Source of the DNA: Enterococcus termitis
GTDB taxonomy: Bacteria > Bacillota > Bacilli > Lactobacillales > Enterococcaceae
Assembly (NCBI RefSeq): GCF_001730305.1
Contig: NZ_MIJY01000044.1
Coordinates: forward strand, 62,001-126,000
Reading direction: 5' to 3'
Length of the DNA: 64,000 bases
This document shows positions 18,788 through 28,322 of this stretch, piece after piece. The notes under the pieces were generated by a model. It made no database searches. It saw only the letters and a list, made by a program, of their open reading frames with translations, and had not been told where the DNA came from. The translations under genes and the position numbers were made by a program. Within the stretch, counting starts at the first letter, position 1. Each line of letters begins with the position of its first letter.

Positions 18788-21700
18788 GTGAAAAAGATTC
18801 AAAGCAAACTTATACATATGATGATGGTAGCAATAACAGCTGGCTTAAGCACGTCACCTTTCATCAATGCAATGGCAGAGGAAGTAAAAGAACCTTCTCA
18901 GATGGAAGCATTAGTAAAAGAACCAAAATCAATTCCCGCAAATTCATTAGATGCTACAGACCAAACGATTTTTGGCGCCAATGCACTGGTTCCAGATGCA
19001 GAAGAAAATCAAGCCAATCAATTATTAGCTGCAATGAACAAAGCAATCAGTTTGGGAAAATATTTATACATACCTAAGGGAACCTATTACATAGAATATA
19101 CTCGAGTATTTCCCAGCAATTCTGTCATGATTGGTGACGAAGAGGGGGCTACGATTTTTAAGAATAGAACGACGAATGATATTAATCTAGGGAGCGCAAA
19201 TCAATATGGGAATCGAAGTGTTCTAACATTTAAGAATCTCTTTTTTGATGGGTTATCGATTAATACGGATATGTTTAAAAATGTCACTCTTGATAGCTGT
19301 GTGTTTTACAATCCAGTGTCAAATTTCCAAGTATTCTTGGAGTTTTCTGAGAATGCAACAATCAAAAACAATATTTTCTTAAGAGACGTTGATCATGCGA
19401 AAGGACAAGACTCACCTGTTGGGGGAGCTGCCTGGAATCATACCATCTATTTAGGTGGATATACGACTGCAAAAGATAAATTAAATCAGTATCAATATAA
19501 TACCTTGGTAGAAAATAACCTGATAGGTGCAAAAATCGATGAATTGGACGCTTTAAAATATGTTCAAAAAAATGCAGATGGATTAGCCAATACCATTACA
19601 AGATTGCAACATGCGCTGGAAGATGAACAGTCTATTGTATTAGAGCGAAATGAACAAAATATTATTTCTACAGGAATCAATTCTTTCAGTACATTAAAAA
19701 AAGCTAGAATTTTAAATAATATTTTTTATTCAAATAAAGATAATGAAGAAACAAATGGCTTTATTACACAGGACCACGTGACCTATCTTCGAGGATCTAC
19801 GGATGTTGTTCTAGCAGGTAATCATGTTCGTGGCTGGTTTAATGGCTCTTGGGGTGGTTTTAAGTTTAAATCGGGTAGAGAAATCAGTATTATGAACAAT
19901 TATTTCCGTAATACTGGACTTATTATGACCGATGATCCTGAGATCGGTGTCGTAGAGACAACGGATAGAGTATCTATGTACAAAGACATTTTTGTTGCAA
20001 ACAATACATTTGACTTCAAGTATTGGGATGGCGGTTATCGGATTGGAATGGAGTTTAGTGCTCAGCAAGCACCGGATAAAACGAGCATTAGTAATGGTGT
20101 TTTTATCAATAATCGATATATACATTTTAGTAATACAAAGAAAGCGGATTTATTGCTTTATAATCCAACAACTAAAACAGGATTTCACCCAACGAATAAT
20201 AGCCATGTTTCTGGAAATACAAGAGACGATGGTGCACATAATGGTTTTTCAATAGTCTATGGCTGGACTGCTGAGGATTACGAAAAAATGAATCCGGATT
20301 GGGAAAGTATCTATAAACCTAGTGGTTACAATGAGTATGTCGCACTGCCTATTCCTGAAAAAAATATGTTACCATCAGCTGTTCCAACAACGATAAAACT
20401 TGGAGATGAAGTGCAAGCTAGCGACTTAGTGAAAAATACCTTTGATAAAGATGAAGCAACACCTGTTGCAAGAATAATGAATCCGAATGAATTGGAATCG
20501 GTGGGGATCCATAGAATCAACGTAGAACTAACGTATCCTACAGGATTTATGTGTGTGATCAGAGTACCAGTAACAGTAGAGGGTTCATCTGAAGAAACAA
20601 CGGAGATCACTGCGAATCCATTCACAGTAAAGCTATCAGAAGTTAGTCATCTAACGGCCGAACAAGTCATCGAAAAAGCACAGGCAAAAGCAATCTCAAT
20701 GCCAAGTAACGAAGAACAAGAGTTGACGGTAAATTATTCTGAGCTAAAAGAAGCGACAGAAGCAGGTGTTTATAAGGTTATCTTCGAATCAAATGGTGTT
20801 CAAAAAGAAATTGATATAACCGTAGAAGAGGATGAACAACCGGAAGAAACTATAGAAATTACAGCAGAGCCATTTACTATCAGGCTATCAGAGATTCAAG
20901 AATTGACTGATGCTAGAGTAATCGAGTTGGCCCAAGCAAAGGCTGTACTGATACCAAGTAATATAGAACAAACGTTGACAGTGGATTATTCTACATTAAA
21001 AGAAGCAACAGAAGCAGGTATCTATACGATTGTATTTGAAGCGAATGGACATCAAAAGGAAATTGAAATAACGGTTGAGGCAGATGATGCACAGATAGAA
21101 GAAACGACAGAAATCAACGCGTATCCATTTACTGTAAAACTCTCTGAACTTAAAAATTTAACCGCAGATCAAATCATTGAAAAAGCTCAAGCAACCGCCA
21201 TTTTATCTCCAAGTGGAGAGCGGCAAGAATTGAGAGTGGACTACTTGTCTTTACAAGCGGCGACAGAAGCAGGTATCTATAAAGTAATTTTTGAATCAAA
21301 TGGTGTTCAAAAGGAAATTGACGTAACGGTCGAATTAGATGAGGAACAGCCAGAAGGAATTACAGAGATCACAGCAGAACCATTTACTATCAAGCTATCA
21401 GAAATTGAAAGTTTGACAGAAACAATGGTGATTGAAAAAGCTAAAGCAGTCTCAATGCTAAATGGGGAGAATCAAGAGATCACTGTAGACCTTCGCTCAT
21501 TAAAAGAAGCGACTACAACGGGGGTATATACGATTATCTTAATATCCAATGGTGTGCAAAAAGAAGTTGAAGTCACCGTAGAAGCAGATATCGAACAACC
21601 AGTTGAGATAACAGAGATAACTGCAGAACCATTTACAATAAAATTATCAGAAGTCAATGCGCTGACAGAGACTCAAATTATTGAAAAAGCCCAAGCAAAA

Positions 21701-22588
21701 GCTGTGTTGATACCGAGTGGAAAAGAACAAGCTTTAACAGTGAAGTACTCATCCTTACTAGAAGCAGCAAGAGCTGGTAGCTATAAAATAGTATTCGAAT
21801 CAAACGGCGTACAAAAAGAAATTGAAGTCATAGTAGAGGACGATATAGAGCAGATAGAGGAAACAACAGAAATCTCTGCCGAGTCATTTACCATTAGACT
21901 TTCCGAAGTTAATACATTAACCGCCAAACAAATTATTGAAAAAGCGAAAGCAAAAGCAATTTTAACACCCAGCGGTAAAGAACAAGAATTAGCATTAGAA
22001 TACACTGAACTAAAAGCAGCAAAGCAAATTGGTGTCTACAAGGTGACGTTTAAATCAAATGATGTCCAAAAACAAGTTGAGGTAATTGTAGAAGCTAATG
22101 AAGAACTACAAAAAGAGATAACACAAATTACAGCAGAACCATTTACTGTAAAATTGTCTGAAGTCAAAAGTTTGACAGAGAATCAGGTGATTGAAAAGGC
22201 TCGTGCAAAAGCAGTGTTGCTGCCAAGTAGAGAAGAACAAGTGTTATCAGTGAAGTACTCGGCATTAAGAGAAGCAACAGAGGTCGGGAATTATAAAGTA
22301 ACGTTTACATCGAATGACGTACAGAAAGAAATTGAAGTGAAAGTGGTATCAGAAGATGTGGATATTCAAGACACAGTCTTAGGCGGAAGGAATGTAAGAG
22401 TACCTGAAACCAGTCAGCAAGAAAAATTACATTCAGATACGGCTAAGAAACTTCCAGAAACTGGGGAAAATAATAAAAAATATGTCCTAGTTGAATATAT
22501 GTATATAGTGACATTACTATATATTGGCTTTCGTTTTCTATATATAAAAGTTGTAAACGGAAATCAATTTTCAAAAAGAGAAAAATAA
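18788..22588 (+). CDS. LPXTG-anchored parallel beta-helix surface protein with seven tandem repeats
   Basis: The GTG start at 18788 is preceded by AAGGGAG; an upstream in-frame TTG at 18767 includes that site and is unlikely. 1266 residues. Signal peptide to about residue 31 (INAMAEE). The next ~580 residues look like a right-handed beta-helix of the pectate-lyase type (runs such as IKNNIFLRD, ILNNIFYSN, VVLAGNHVRGW, FVANNTFDF), often carbohydrate-binding or -cleaving. Then seven ~84-residue repeats of the form TEITAEPFTIKLSEV...LKEATEAGVYKVIFESNGVQKEI act as a stalk. Sorting signal LPETG is at 1222-1226, followed by a hydrophobic segment and a basic tail. The protein is cell-wall linked by sortase. 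Substrate unknown. Confidence 0.85.
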   Translation: MKKIQSKLIHMMMVAITAGLSTSPFINAMAEEVKEPSQMEALVKEPKSIPANSLDATDQTIFGANALVPDAEENQANQLLAAMNKAISLGKYLYIPKGTYYIEYTRVFPSNSVMIGDEEGATIFKNRTTNDINLGSANQYGNRSVLTFKNLFFDGLSINTDMFKNVTLDSCVFYNPVSNFQVFLEFSENATIKNNIFLRDVDHAKGQDSPVGGAAWNHTIYLGGYTTAKDKLNQYQYNTLVENNLIGAKIDELDALKYVQKNADGLANTITRLQHALEDEQSIVLERNEQNIISTGINSFSTLKKARILNNIFYSNKDNEETNGFITQDHVTYLRGSTDVVLAGNHVRGWFNGSWGGFKFKSGREISIMNNYFRNTGLIMTDDPEIGVVETTDRVSMYKDIFVANNTFDFKYWDGGYRIGMEFSAQQAPDKTSISNGVFINNRYIHFSNTKKADLLLYNPTTKTGFHPTNNSHVSGNTRDDGAHNGFSIVYGWTAEDYEKMNPDWESIYKPSGYNEYVALPIPEKNMLPSAVPTTIKLGDEVQASDLVKNTFDKDEATPVARIMNPNELESVGIHRINVELTYPTGFMCVIRVPVTVEGSSEETTEITANPFTVKLSEVSHLTAEQVIEKAQAKAISMPSNEEQELTVNYSELKEATEAGVYKVIFESNGVQKEIDITVEEDEQPEETIEITAEPFTIRLSEIQELTDARVIELAQAKAVLIPSNIEQTLTVDYSTLKEATEAGIYTIVFEANGHQKEIEITVEADDAQIEETTEINAYPFTVKLSELKNLTADQIIEKAQATAILSPSGERQELRVDYLSLQAATEAGIYKVIFESNGVQKEIDVTVELDEEQPEGITEITAEPFTIKLSEIESLTETMVIEKAKAVSMLNGENQEITVDLRSLKEATTTGVYTIILISNGVQKEVEVTVEADIEQPVEITEITAEPFTIKLSEVNALTETQIIEKAQAKAVLIPSGKEQALTVKYSSLLEAARAGSYKIVFESNGVQKEIEVIVEDDIEQIEETTEISAESFTIRLSEVNTLTAKQIIEKAKAKAILTPSGKEQELALEYTELKAAKQIGVYKVTFKSNDVQKQVEVIVEANEELQKEITQITAEPFTVKLSEVKSLTENQVIEKARAKAVLLPSREEQVLSVKYSALREATEVGNYKVTFTSNDVQKEIEVKVVSEDVDIQDTVLGGRNVRVPETSQQEKLHSDTAKKLPETGENNKKYVLVEYMYIVTLLYIGFRFLYIKVVNGNQFSKREK
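20591..22370 (+). repeat. Seven ~84-residue tandem repeats in the beta-helix surface protein
   Basis: Each unit begins near (T/I)EI(T/N)AxPFT(V/I)KLSE and ends in GVQKEI-x-V-x-VE. The copies differ at many positions, so this is an old array, unlike the near-identical repeats at 37639-38574. Most units end in an acidic linker. Confidence 0.9.
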
Positions 22589-22598
22589 TCGAAAGAAG

Positions 22599-22651
22599 AT
22601 AATCGTATTTTGAGATCTTACTTGCATAAGTAGATGGAAAAATACGATTAT
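22599..22651. repeat. Inverted repeat between two LPXTG genes
   Basis: Perfect 13-bp arms ATAATCGTATTTT / AAAATACGATTAT with a 27-base loop, in the 92-bp gap. It may act as a weak terminator or operator. Confidence 0.55.
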
Positions 22652-22680
22652 AGATATTTCAAAGAATGGAGTAAGTTTAG

Positions 22681-24480
22681 TTGAAACGATCATACGCATT
22701 TTTTATTGCAGGAGCGCTTTTTCTGACGATAGGATCAACTAAGTCAGTTGTACTTGCAGAGACAGAGCAAATGCAAACTTCGCAAAATGACACTGCATTG
22801 TTGACTTCTACGTTAAAAGATTCCGGAATGTATGGAACATCGTCTTGGGAATTGTACACAGATGGTACGATGACAGTGAGTTCTGGATCTTTTGTTGGAG
22901 AATTAGTGGGCAATGCACCTTGGCAAAAATATAAAAATATTGTAACAAAAATAACATTTACAGGACCAGTCACCCTTCAGCCGGAAGCAAATCACTTGTT
23001 CGCTAACTGCAGGTTATTGACGACTGTTAATACTGAGCAGCTAGATACATCGCTAGTCATAAATATGGGTGGAATGTTTTTTTACTGCACTTCTTTAGCT
23101 AGTGTGGATGTGTCTACCTGGAATACAAGCTCAGCTATAAATATGGGAGGGATGTTTGGGAACTGTTATGCATTGACAAGCTTGAATCTTGAAAATTTTG
23201 ATGTTTCAAATGTTACATCAATTGCTGGAATATTTGCAAATAGTGGGCTTGTAGATTTACAAGTTTCAACATGGAACACAATTTCTGTAACAGACATGTC
23301 TGCTGCTTTTTATAACAATAGGGCATTAAACTATTTAGATATCACGTCTTGGAGTTCAACACAGGTTACATCTATGAGTGCAATGTTTGGAAATTGTACT
23401 TCTTTAAGTGGGATAAAACTTGGGGATAATATGATTTTTTTAGCAAACACACTACTTCCTCAAGTAACTCAAAATGAAAATTATACAGGACGTTGGGTAG
23501 GTCTTGATACAAAAATAAGATATGACTCGAGTGTTTCTTTTCTATCAGAATATGACGGGGCTCAACCAGATACTTTTATTTGGGAAAATAGATTTCAGAC
23601 AATCACTTTCGATAGTATCGACGGAAGTGAAATCCCTGCTCAAGTAGTTGAGACGGATTACCAAGCTACTGAACCTGAGCAACCGACGAAAGAAGGATAT
23701 TCATTCATCGGTTGGTATACAGATGAAGCATGTACAAATCAATGGGATTTTTCAGAACCAGTGAGGTATACAATGACACTATTTGCTGGTTGGCAAAAAA
23801 ATGTAGAGACTTACATGATTAACTTTGAAACGAATGGCGGAGATCCAGTAGCTTCTCAGAGTGTCTTAGAAAGTACTTTAGTAGAGGAACCGGTAATGCC
23901 TAAAAAAGAAGGGTATGTATTTTTAGGCTGGTATACAGATATATCTTGTACGATGTCATGGGATTTTGGGACTCCTGTTACTCATGATATGACGTTGTAT
24001 GCTGGTTGGCAGGAAAAGGAAAAAAATTATACGGTAGGTTTTGAAAGTAACGGGGGAACGCCTCTTGAGGACGTAATCATTCAAAAAAATAGTCTTTTGT
24101 CCAAACCAGAACCTCCAATCAAAGCTGGGTACCAATTTGTTGGGTGGTTTTCAGATCCTCAATTGACGCAACTGTGGGATTTTAACAGACCAGTCACTAG
24201 TAACCTTCGATTGTATGCTAAATGGGAGTTAATAGTAGAAAATAAGAATAAATCTAACGAAAAAACAGAGACAAAAAATGGCAATGAATCCAAGACAAAA
24301 ACAATCAAAAGTAATGGAGTTACTGCTGCATCGACATCCGATCTGGCTAAACATATTATAGAGAAAAATGAAAAAATGAGATTGCCTAAAACAGGGAGTC
24401 AGGAATCAATTGAATATGTAATGATTGGCTTACTATTGATTTATCTTGTTTTCATTTTAAAACGAATAATCAAACCATGA
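22681..24480 (+). CDS. LPXTG surface protein with BspA-type leucine-rich region and InlB B-repeats
   Basis: TTG start with GGAGT upstream. 599 residues. Signal peptide (FFIAGALFLTIGSTKSVVLAE). Residues about 35-290 carry BspA/DUF285 leucine-rich units (NMGGMF, DVSNVTS, VTDMSAAFYNN), the same class as in the gene at 1-3615. Three Flg_new/InlB B-type repeats follow, with the pattern PTKEGYSFIGWYTD...W-F-P-T-L-AGW. A Lys/Asn-rich linker leads to LPKTG at 568-572, a hydrophobic helix and a basic end. It is sortase-anchored and probably adhesive. It follows the beta-helix protein by 92 bp and may be co-transcribed. Confidence 0.85.
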   Translation: MKRSYAFFIAGALFLTIGSTKSVVLAETEQMQTSQNDTALLTSTLKDSGMYGTSSWELYTDGTMTVSSGSFVGELVGNAPWQKYKNIVTKITFTGPVTLQPEANHLFANCRLLTTVNTEQLDTSLVINMGGMFFYCTSLASVDVSTWNTSSAINMGGMFGNCYALTSLNLENFDVSNVTSIAGIFANSGLVDLQVSTWNTISVTDMSAAFYNNRALNYLDITSWSSTQVTSMSAMFGNCTSLSGIKLGDNMIFLANTLLPQVTQNENYTGRWVGLDTKIRYDSSVSFLSEYDGAQPDTFIWENRFQTITFDSIDGSEIPAQVVETDYQATEPEQPTKEGYSFIGWYTDEACTNQWDFSEPVRYTMTLFAGWQKNVETYMINFETNGGDPVASQSVLESTLVEEPVMPKKEGYVFLGWYTDISCTMSWDFGTPVTHDMTLYAGWQEKEKNYTVGFESNGGTPLEDVIIQKNSLLSKPEPPIKAGYQFVGWFSDPQLTQLWDFNRPVTSNLRLYAKWELIVENKNKSNEKTETKNGNESKTKTIKSNGVTAASTSDLAKHIIEKNEKMRLPKTGSQESIEYVMIGLLLIYLVFILKRIIKP

Positions 24481-24644
24481 TATTTTATATAAAATTGATT
24501 ATGTTTATAGTTCGTTCAAATGTTCTTGGAAACTTGCTAAAAAATAAAATGAAAAAATTGCATTAGCTTCAGAGGTTGGAATATATTGTATGGTTAAATT
24601 TAATTATTAATACTCAAACAATAGACATTTTTGGAGTGAAATTT

Positions 24645-24977
24645 ATGAATATTGAAGGAGAATATGTCGTTTTTAGTGGTGAGCTATTATGCATGAGTAG
24701 AAAACAAGCTAAGGCACTTATTTATTCTCTAGGTGGTTATAATCAACAAACTGTTAACAAAAAAACCACGCTCCTTGTGACAGGCTTGTTTAAAACACAT
24801 TTTTTTTCAAAAGAGATTCAATATAAAGAAAAAAGAAAAGCAGAAAGTTTAGCTAAGGATGGATATCCAATTCAGATAATAGATGAAAAAAAATTCTTAA
24901 TTATAGCAAATAAAGAGCTAGTGACATGCATACGACACACCTATCAAAAAGATTTGTTAGAGAATTTAAAAATGTAA
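24645..24977 (+). CDS. Small stand-alone BRCT-domain protein
   Basis: 110 residues. The ATG at 24645 follows GGAGTG; an upstream in-frame TTG at 24576 lacks a site. Residues 5-48 (EYVVFSGELLCMSRKQAKAL...LGGYNQQTVNKKTTLLVTG) fit the BRCT fold: beta-strand, RKQA helix, LGG turn, and TxLLVxG strand, as at the end of bacterial DNA ligase A. No ligase, nuclease or helicase domain is attached. BRCT domains bind phosphoproteins or DNA ends. A role beside two adhesin genes and a response-regulator gene is unexplained. Confidence 0.65.
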   Translation: MNIEGEYVVFSGELLCMSRKQAKALIYSLGGYNQQTVNKKTTLLVTGLFKTHFFSKEIQYKEKRKAESLAKDGYPIQIIDEKKFLIIANKELVTCIRHTYQKDLLENLKM

Positions 24978-25724
24978 ACTATGGAAGATAAATAAAAAGA
25001 ACAGGTTATATGCTTAAAAGAGGATGGGACAGGGAATGTTTAATCCTGAGAACCAAGTAGGTACTGTGCAACAATGTCTATCTGCGACGAGTCTTTGACG
25101 AGAAAGCATCAACTCGTTCCTTGTTGGTTTTACAGAAATTTCAGCTTATTTCCGAAGGGATTGCTTCTGCTCCCATCGTTTATTCGGATTCCAAGTGATT
25201 GGGGTATGACTCGAAGAGTTATGTCCCAATCACTTTTTTTAGTTGCTCTTTTAATAGATTGTTTTATCTAAGTATTTCAGTTAATAGAAATAGTTGAAAC
25301 AATATTTATGCAGAGAAAGATATGACTATAAACCGAAAAATGTATTCAGAGCGCATGAACAAATAGGTAGTATGTTTTATGTCATTTAATTTAGTGTATG
25401 CTTATTTTTTTGGAGATTATTAATTTTTCTACTTCATTTACGCTTTTATTTAAAAATATCGAATATATTTCATTGATGTATATTTATTATTTTCGTTTTT
25501 TTGAAAAAAATAATTGTCTAAAATTTCAAAAAGAAAAGTTGTCTTATGGTAAAAGTGACTTATTTTGCCAATTTTTTTAAAGAAAACGGCTTCATTACGC
25601 AAAAAGTGCTGAATCACTTCGTTAATTTATGAGTGCGACTTTTTCAGAGAAGGAAGTATAATTATCGTATAAAAAAGAAATATAATTTGTATGTAATTTA
25701 AATTCGTAAGGTGGATCAGAAATA
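24978..25724. other. Intergenic region with a structured element of possible RNA character
   Basis: From 25020 (GAGGATGGGACAGGG) to the hairpin at 25193-25235 the sequence is less AT-rich than its surroundings, has several short complementary segments and ends in a strong terminator. It looks like a non-coding RNA or a dispersed intergenic repeat of the GGGACA...TGTCCC kind. From 25241 to 25724 I see only AT-rich sequence with a TATAAT at 25657-25662 ahead of the next gene. Confidence 0.4.
25193..25241 (+). terminator. Strong Rho-independent terminator
   Basis: Perfect 11-bp stem AAGTGATTGGG / CCCAATCACTT with an inner TGACTC/GAGTTA pairing, followed by seven T. It ends the structured element at 25020-25192. 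Confidence 0.75.
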
Positions 25725-26420
25725 ATGAGCAAATTAGGAATGTTGAATCTAGGCAACGGAAGTAGTAGTCATATGGTAGATCTAATTGGAAATGTTGACT
25801 ATGAAACAATCGTAGTCAACGATTTTGAACAAGTTATAGCTCTAGATGTTCTTGTGATCAATGTAAATGATAACTACGATAGGAGTTTGTTGTATGAATG
25901 GCTAGTATTTACAAAACGGAAATCGACTGCTTTGGTTTGGATTACCTCTGAATCGATACCAGAAGAAGACAAGTTACTTTTTTTACGTATGGGAGCGCAT
26001 GGTATTGTCAAGAAAACACAAAGTATGTCGGAACTGATGGTGGTTATCCAAAACTCACTGGATAGCGTTGATAAATTGAAACGTCTGAAGATAGAAGATT
26101 CTCAGTTGACAAACAGCAAAGAGAAAGTGCTACTAAACTATGAAAATAGAAGTATTCAGTTGGAAGAAACAGAAATCGTTTTGACAGTTCTTGAATTCCG
26201 CTTGATCGATGCCTTATTTAAAAAGAAAGATAGTGTAATCACGTATGATACATTAGCTAATATTTTGTGGAAGAATGCTAAAGATATGCCAGATAATGTG
26301 CGTGTCTATCGTTTATCGAACATCATCTTTCACTTAAGAAATAAAATAAGCACGTTTGAAGATCAAATAAAAATAAGAACCATTCGATCGAGAGGATATA
26401 AGCTTGAGTGGAACTCATGA
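25725..26420 (+). CDS. Atypical response regulator (pseudo-receiver plus winged helix), pilus-locus paralog
   Basis: 231 residues. Residues 1-115 resemble a receiver domain but lack the phosphorylatable Asp: in DVLVIN (41-46) Asn46 occupies that position. Residues about 135-231 form an OmpR-type winged helix (LTVLEFRLIDALFKKKDSVITYDTLANILW...IRTIRSRGYKLEW). No histidine kinase is nearby. It lies 159 bp upstream of the pilus operon on the same strand and probably controls it. Paralogous to the regulators at 39278-39964 and 59838-60527, which lie beside other surface loci. Confidence 0.8.
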   Translation: MSKLGMLNLGNGSSSHMVDLIGNVDYETIVVNDFEQVIALDVLVINVNDNYDRSLLYEWLVFTKRKSTALVWITSESIPEEDKLLFLRMGAHGIVKKTQSMSELMVVIQNSLDSVDKLKRLKIEDSQLTNSKEKVLLNYENRSIQLEETEIVLTVLEFRLIDALFKKKDSVITYDTLANILWKNAKDMPDNVRVYRLSNIIFHLRNKISTFEDQIKIRTIRSRGYKLEWNS

Positions 26421-26445
26421 GTAAGAATAATCATAAAGCTGGTTT

Positions 26446-26554
26446 TAAATTTTTATTTTTAAAATAAAAATTTAATATAAATAATTAATTAGTTGAAGTA
26501 TCTCTAGGAGGGGACAAAGGAAACAGATACTTTATAAAATTTCACACACACACA
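26446..26554 (+). promoter_or_regulatory. Leader of the pilus operon: inverted repeats and (CA)6 tract
   Basis: TAAATTTTTATTTT (26446-26459) and its exact complement (26461-26474) form a 14-bp palindrome. AGTATCT (26497-26503) pairs with AGATACT (26525-26531) around an SD-like AGGAGGGG. A (CA)6 tract lies at 26543-26554. Plausible operator for the adjacent regulator and a structured leader; no confident -35/-10 pair. Confidence 0.45.
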
Positions 26555-26579
26555 TTTAAATGGGAAAGAGGAAACACTA

Positions 26580-28289
26580 ATGAGAACACACAAATTAAAC
26601 TACAAAAACAAAGTATTAACAGGATTGCTAGTAGCGACAACAATTTTCACAACAGCTGGAGTGGCAGGAGTAAGCTTAGTTCAGCCAATGAATGTGCAGG
26701 CAGAAACAAGTTCAAATCCAGTAGCGAATGAAACGTCAGATCGTTCAATCACTATTTATAAATATGCAGTTTCTGATTTAAGTCAAGTTGGAGACCGTGG
26801 CGATGGTACATTAGATACAACAGTCCAACATGATCCATTAGAAGGTATCAAATTTACAATCAAACGTGTACTTCCAGTCAATGGCGGTGCAGCACTTGTG
26901 AATCCAAAAGATCAAAAAGAGGGAATTGACTATACGATCGATCCTAGCTTTACAGAAGTGACAGCAACAACAGATGCTACAGGAAAAATCACGTTTGATT
27001 TAGGTAAAGGAACCGCGGCAGATGGTGTTTATATTATTACTGAGCTAGAAGATGACCGCGTAGCGACACCAGAAGCGCCATTTTTCGTAACAGTTCCTCA
27101 AACAAGCCGTCAAGACAACGGTTCATTGATTTATGATGTTGTTGTGCAACCGAAAAACGTTGTGAAATCAATCGTAGATCCAGATAAAACAATCGAAGGT
27201 GAAAAAGGCTACTCAATCAAAGCTGGCGAACAGTTCACTTGGGAAGCAGCAACGAACATTCCTTCTGGTTTATATCAAGTAGCGTCTCAAGATATGACGA
27301 TTTCACCTGTTTATGATAAAGACGGCAATCAAATCGCTGACTTAAATGTTAAAGCAGGCGACGAAATTTACGCGAACTATTTCACAATCAAAGATACATT
27401 GGTGAAAGAATTATTGCTTGATAATGCCATTATGCAAGTGAAAAAAGATTCAGGTGCTTGGGAAGATTTAGTGTTTGGAACAGATTATGAAGTAACGTTG
27501 AATGGAACAAAAGTATCAAGCTTACCAGTAACAGACACTTCAAATGCGGATAAAGCATTGGAATTTACTTTGACACAAGCTGGAATGAAAAAAGTAACAG
27601 AAGGCAAATATACAGATATTCGTGGATTGATTACAACACACACAGATAAAGACTTCAACGGAATCATTGATAACCAAATGAACGTGAGTTATTTAGTGCC
27701 AGGTCAAAAACCAACAGAAGTAACTCCACCGGAAGAAGACAAACCAAAATTGTATGATGGTGGATTGGACATTGAAAAAACTGCAGAAGATACAAAAGAA
27801 CTATTAGCAGGAGCAGAATTCCATATCTCTTTAACAGAAGATGATGCTAAAAATGGTATTTTCTTAGCAGCGAATGGTAAAACATATGGTTCAGGCTCAG
27901 TAGCAGCTGCAGAAGCGGCAGCACAAGCAGATGGCACAACATTATTGATCGCAGTTACTGATAGTCAAGGACGCGCTGAATTTAACGGATTAGCGTTAGA
28001 TGTACCGACAACATTGCCAATTGATGAAGCCCAAGTGAAAAGAACATACTGGGTAACAGAAACAAAAGCACCAGAAGGCTATGAATTATTGAAAGAAGCA
28101 CAAGCAGTAGAAGTAAACTTGACAACAGAAAACAACACAACAGTGGAATTAGCTGTAGAAGATAAACCGAAAACAGACTTGCCATTCACTGGGGGACAAG
28201 GAACTGCAGTTCTGATTACAATTGCAATGGGAACTATTGCATTAGGTTCAGCTTTAGTTGTGATGGATAAAAAACGTCGTAAAGCATAA
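26580..28289 (+). CDS. LPXTG major pilin (pilus backbone subunit)
   Basis: 569 residues. Signal peptide to about 40 (PMNVQAE). It has the SpaA/CnaB-type isopeptide-domain layout: ITIYKYAVSD at the mature N-terminus, a pilin-type lysine motif QPKN near 190, KIEKT-like DIEKTAEDTKELLAGAEF, and an E-box YWVTETKAPEGYELL near 490. Sorting signal LPFTG is at 534-538 with a membrane helix and KKRRKA tail. The family is polymerised by class C sortase joining the pilin lysine of one subunit to the Thr of the next. It is the first gene of the pilus operon, and its size and motifs identify it as the backbone. Confidence 0.9.
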   Translation: MRTHKLNYKNKVLTGLLVATTIFTTAGVAGVSLVQPMNVQAETSSNPVANETSDRSITIYKYAVSDLSQVGDRGDGTLDTTVQHDPLEGIKFTIKRVLPVNGGAALVNPKDQKEGIDYTIDPSFTEVTATTDATGKITFDLGKGTAADGVYIITELEDDRVATPEAPFFVTVPQTSRQDNGSLIYDVVVQPKNVVKSIVDPDKTIEGEKGYSIKAGEQFTWEAATNIPSGLYQVASQDMTISPVYDKDGNQIADLNVKAGDEIYANYFTIKDTLVKELLLDNAIMQVKKDSGAWEDLVFGTDYEVTLNGTKVSSLPVTDTSNADKALEFTLTQAGMKKVTEGKYTDIRGLITTHTDKDFNGIIDNQMNVSYLVPGQKPTEVTPPEEDKPKLYDGGLDIEKTAEDTKELLAGAEFHISLTEDDAKNGIFLAANGKTYGSGSVAAAEAAAQADGTTLLIAVTDSQGRAEFNGLALDVPTTLPIDEAQVKRTYWVTETKAPEGYELLKEAQAVEVNLTTENNTTVELAVEDKPKTDLPFTGGQGTAVLITIAMGTIALGSALVVMDKKRRKA

Positions 28290-28322
28290 GACAAAGAAAG
28301 TAAATTAAAGGGGACGAAAACA

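Noticed and set aside
25074-25271. 65-codon plus-strand frame
   Set aside because: No ribosome binding site; it runs through the hairpin/terminator of a structured non-coding element.
25398-25580. 60-codon plus-strand frame
   Set aside because: Extreme Phe/Ile/Tyr composition caused by AT-rich DNA, with no credible start signal.
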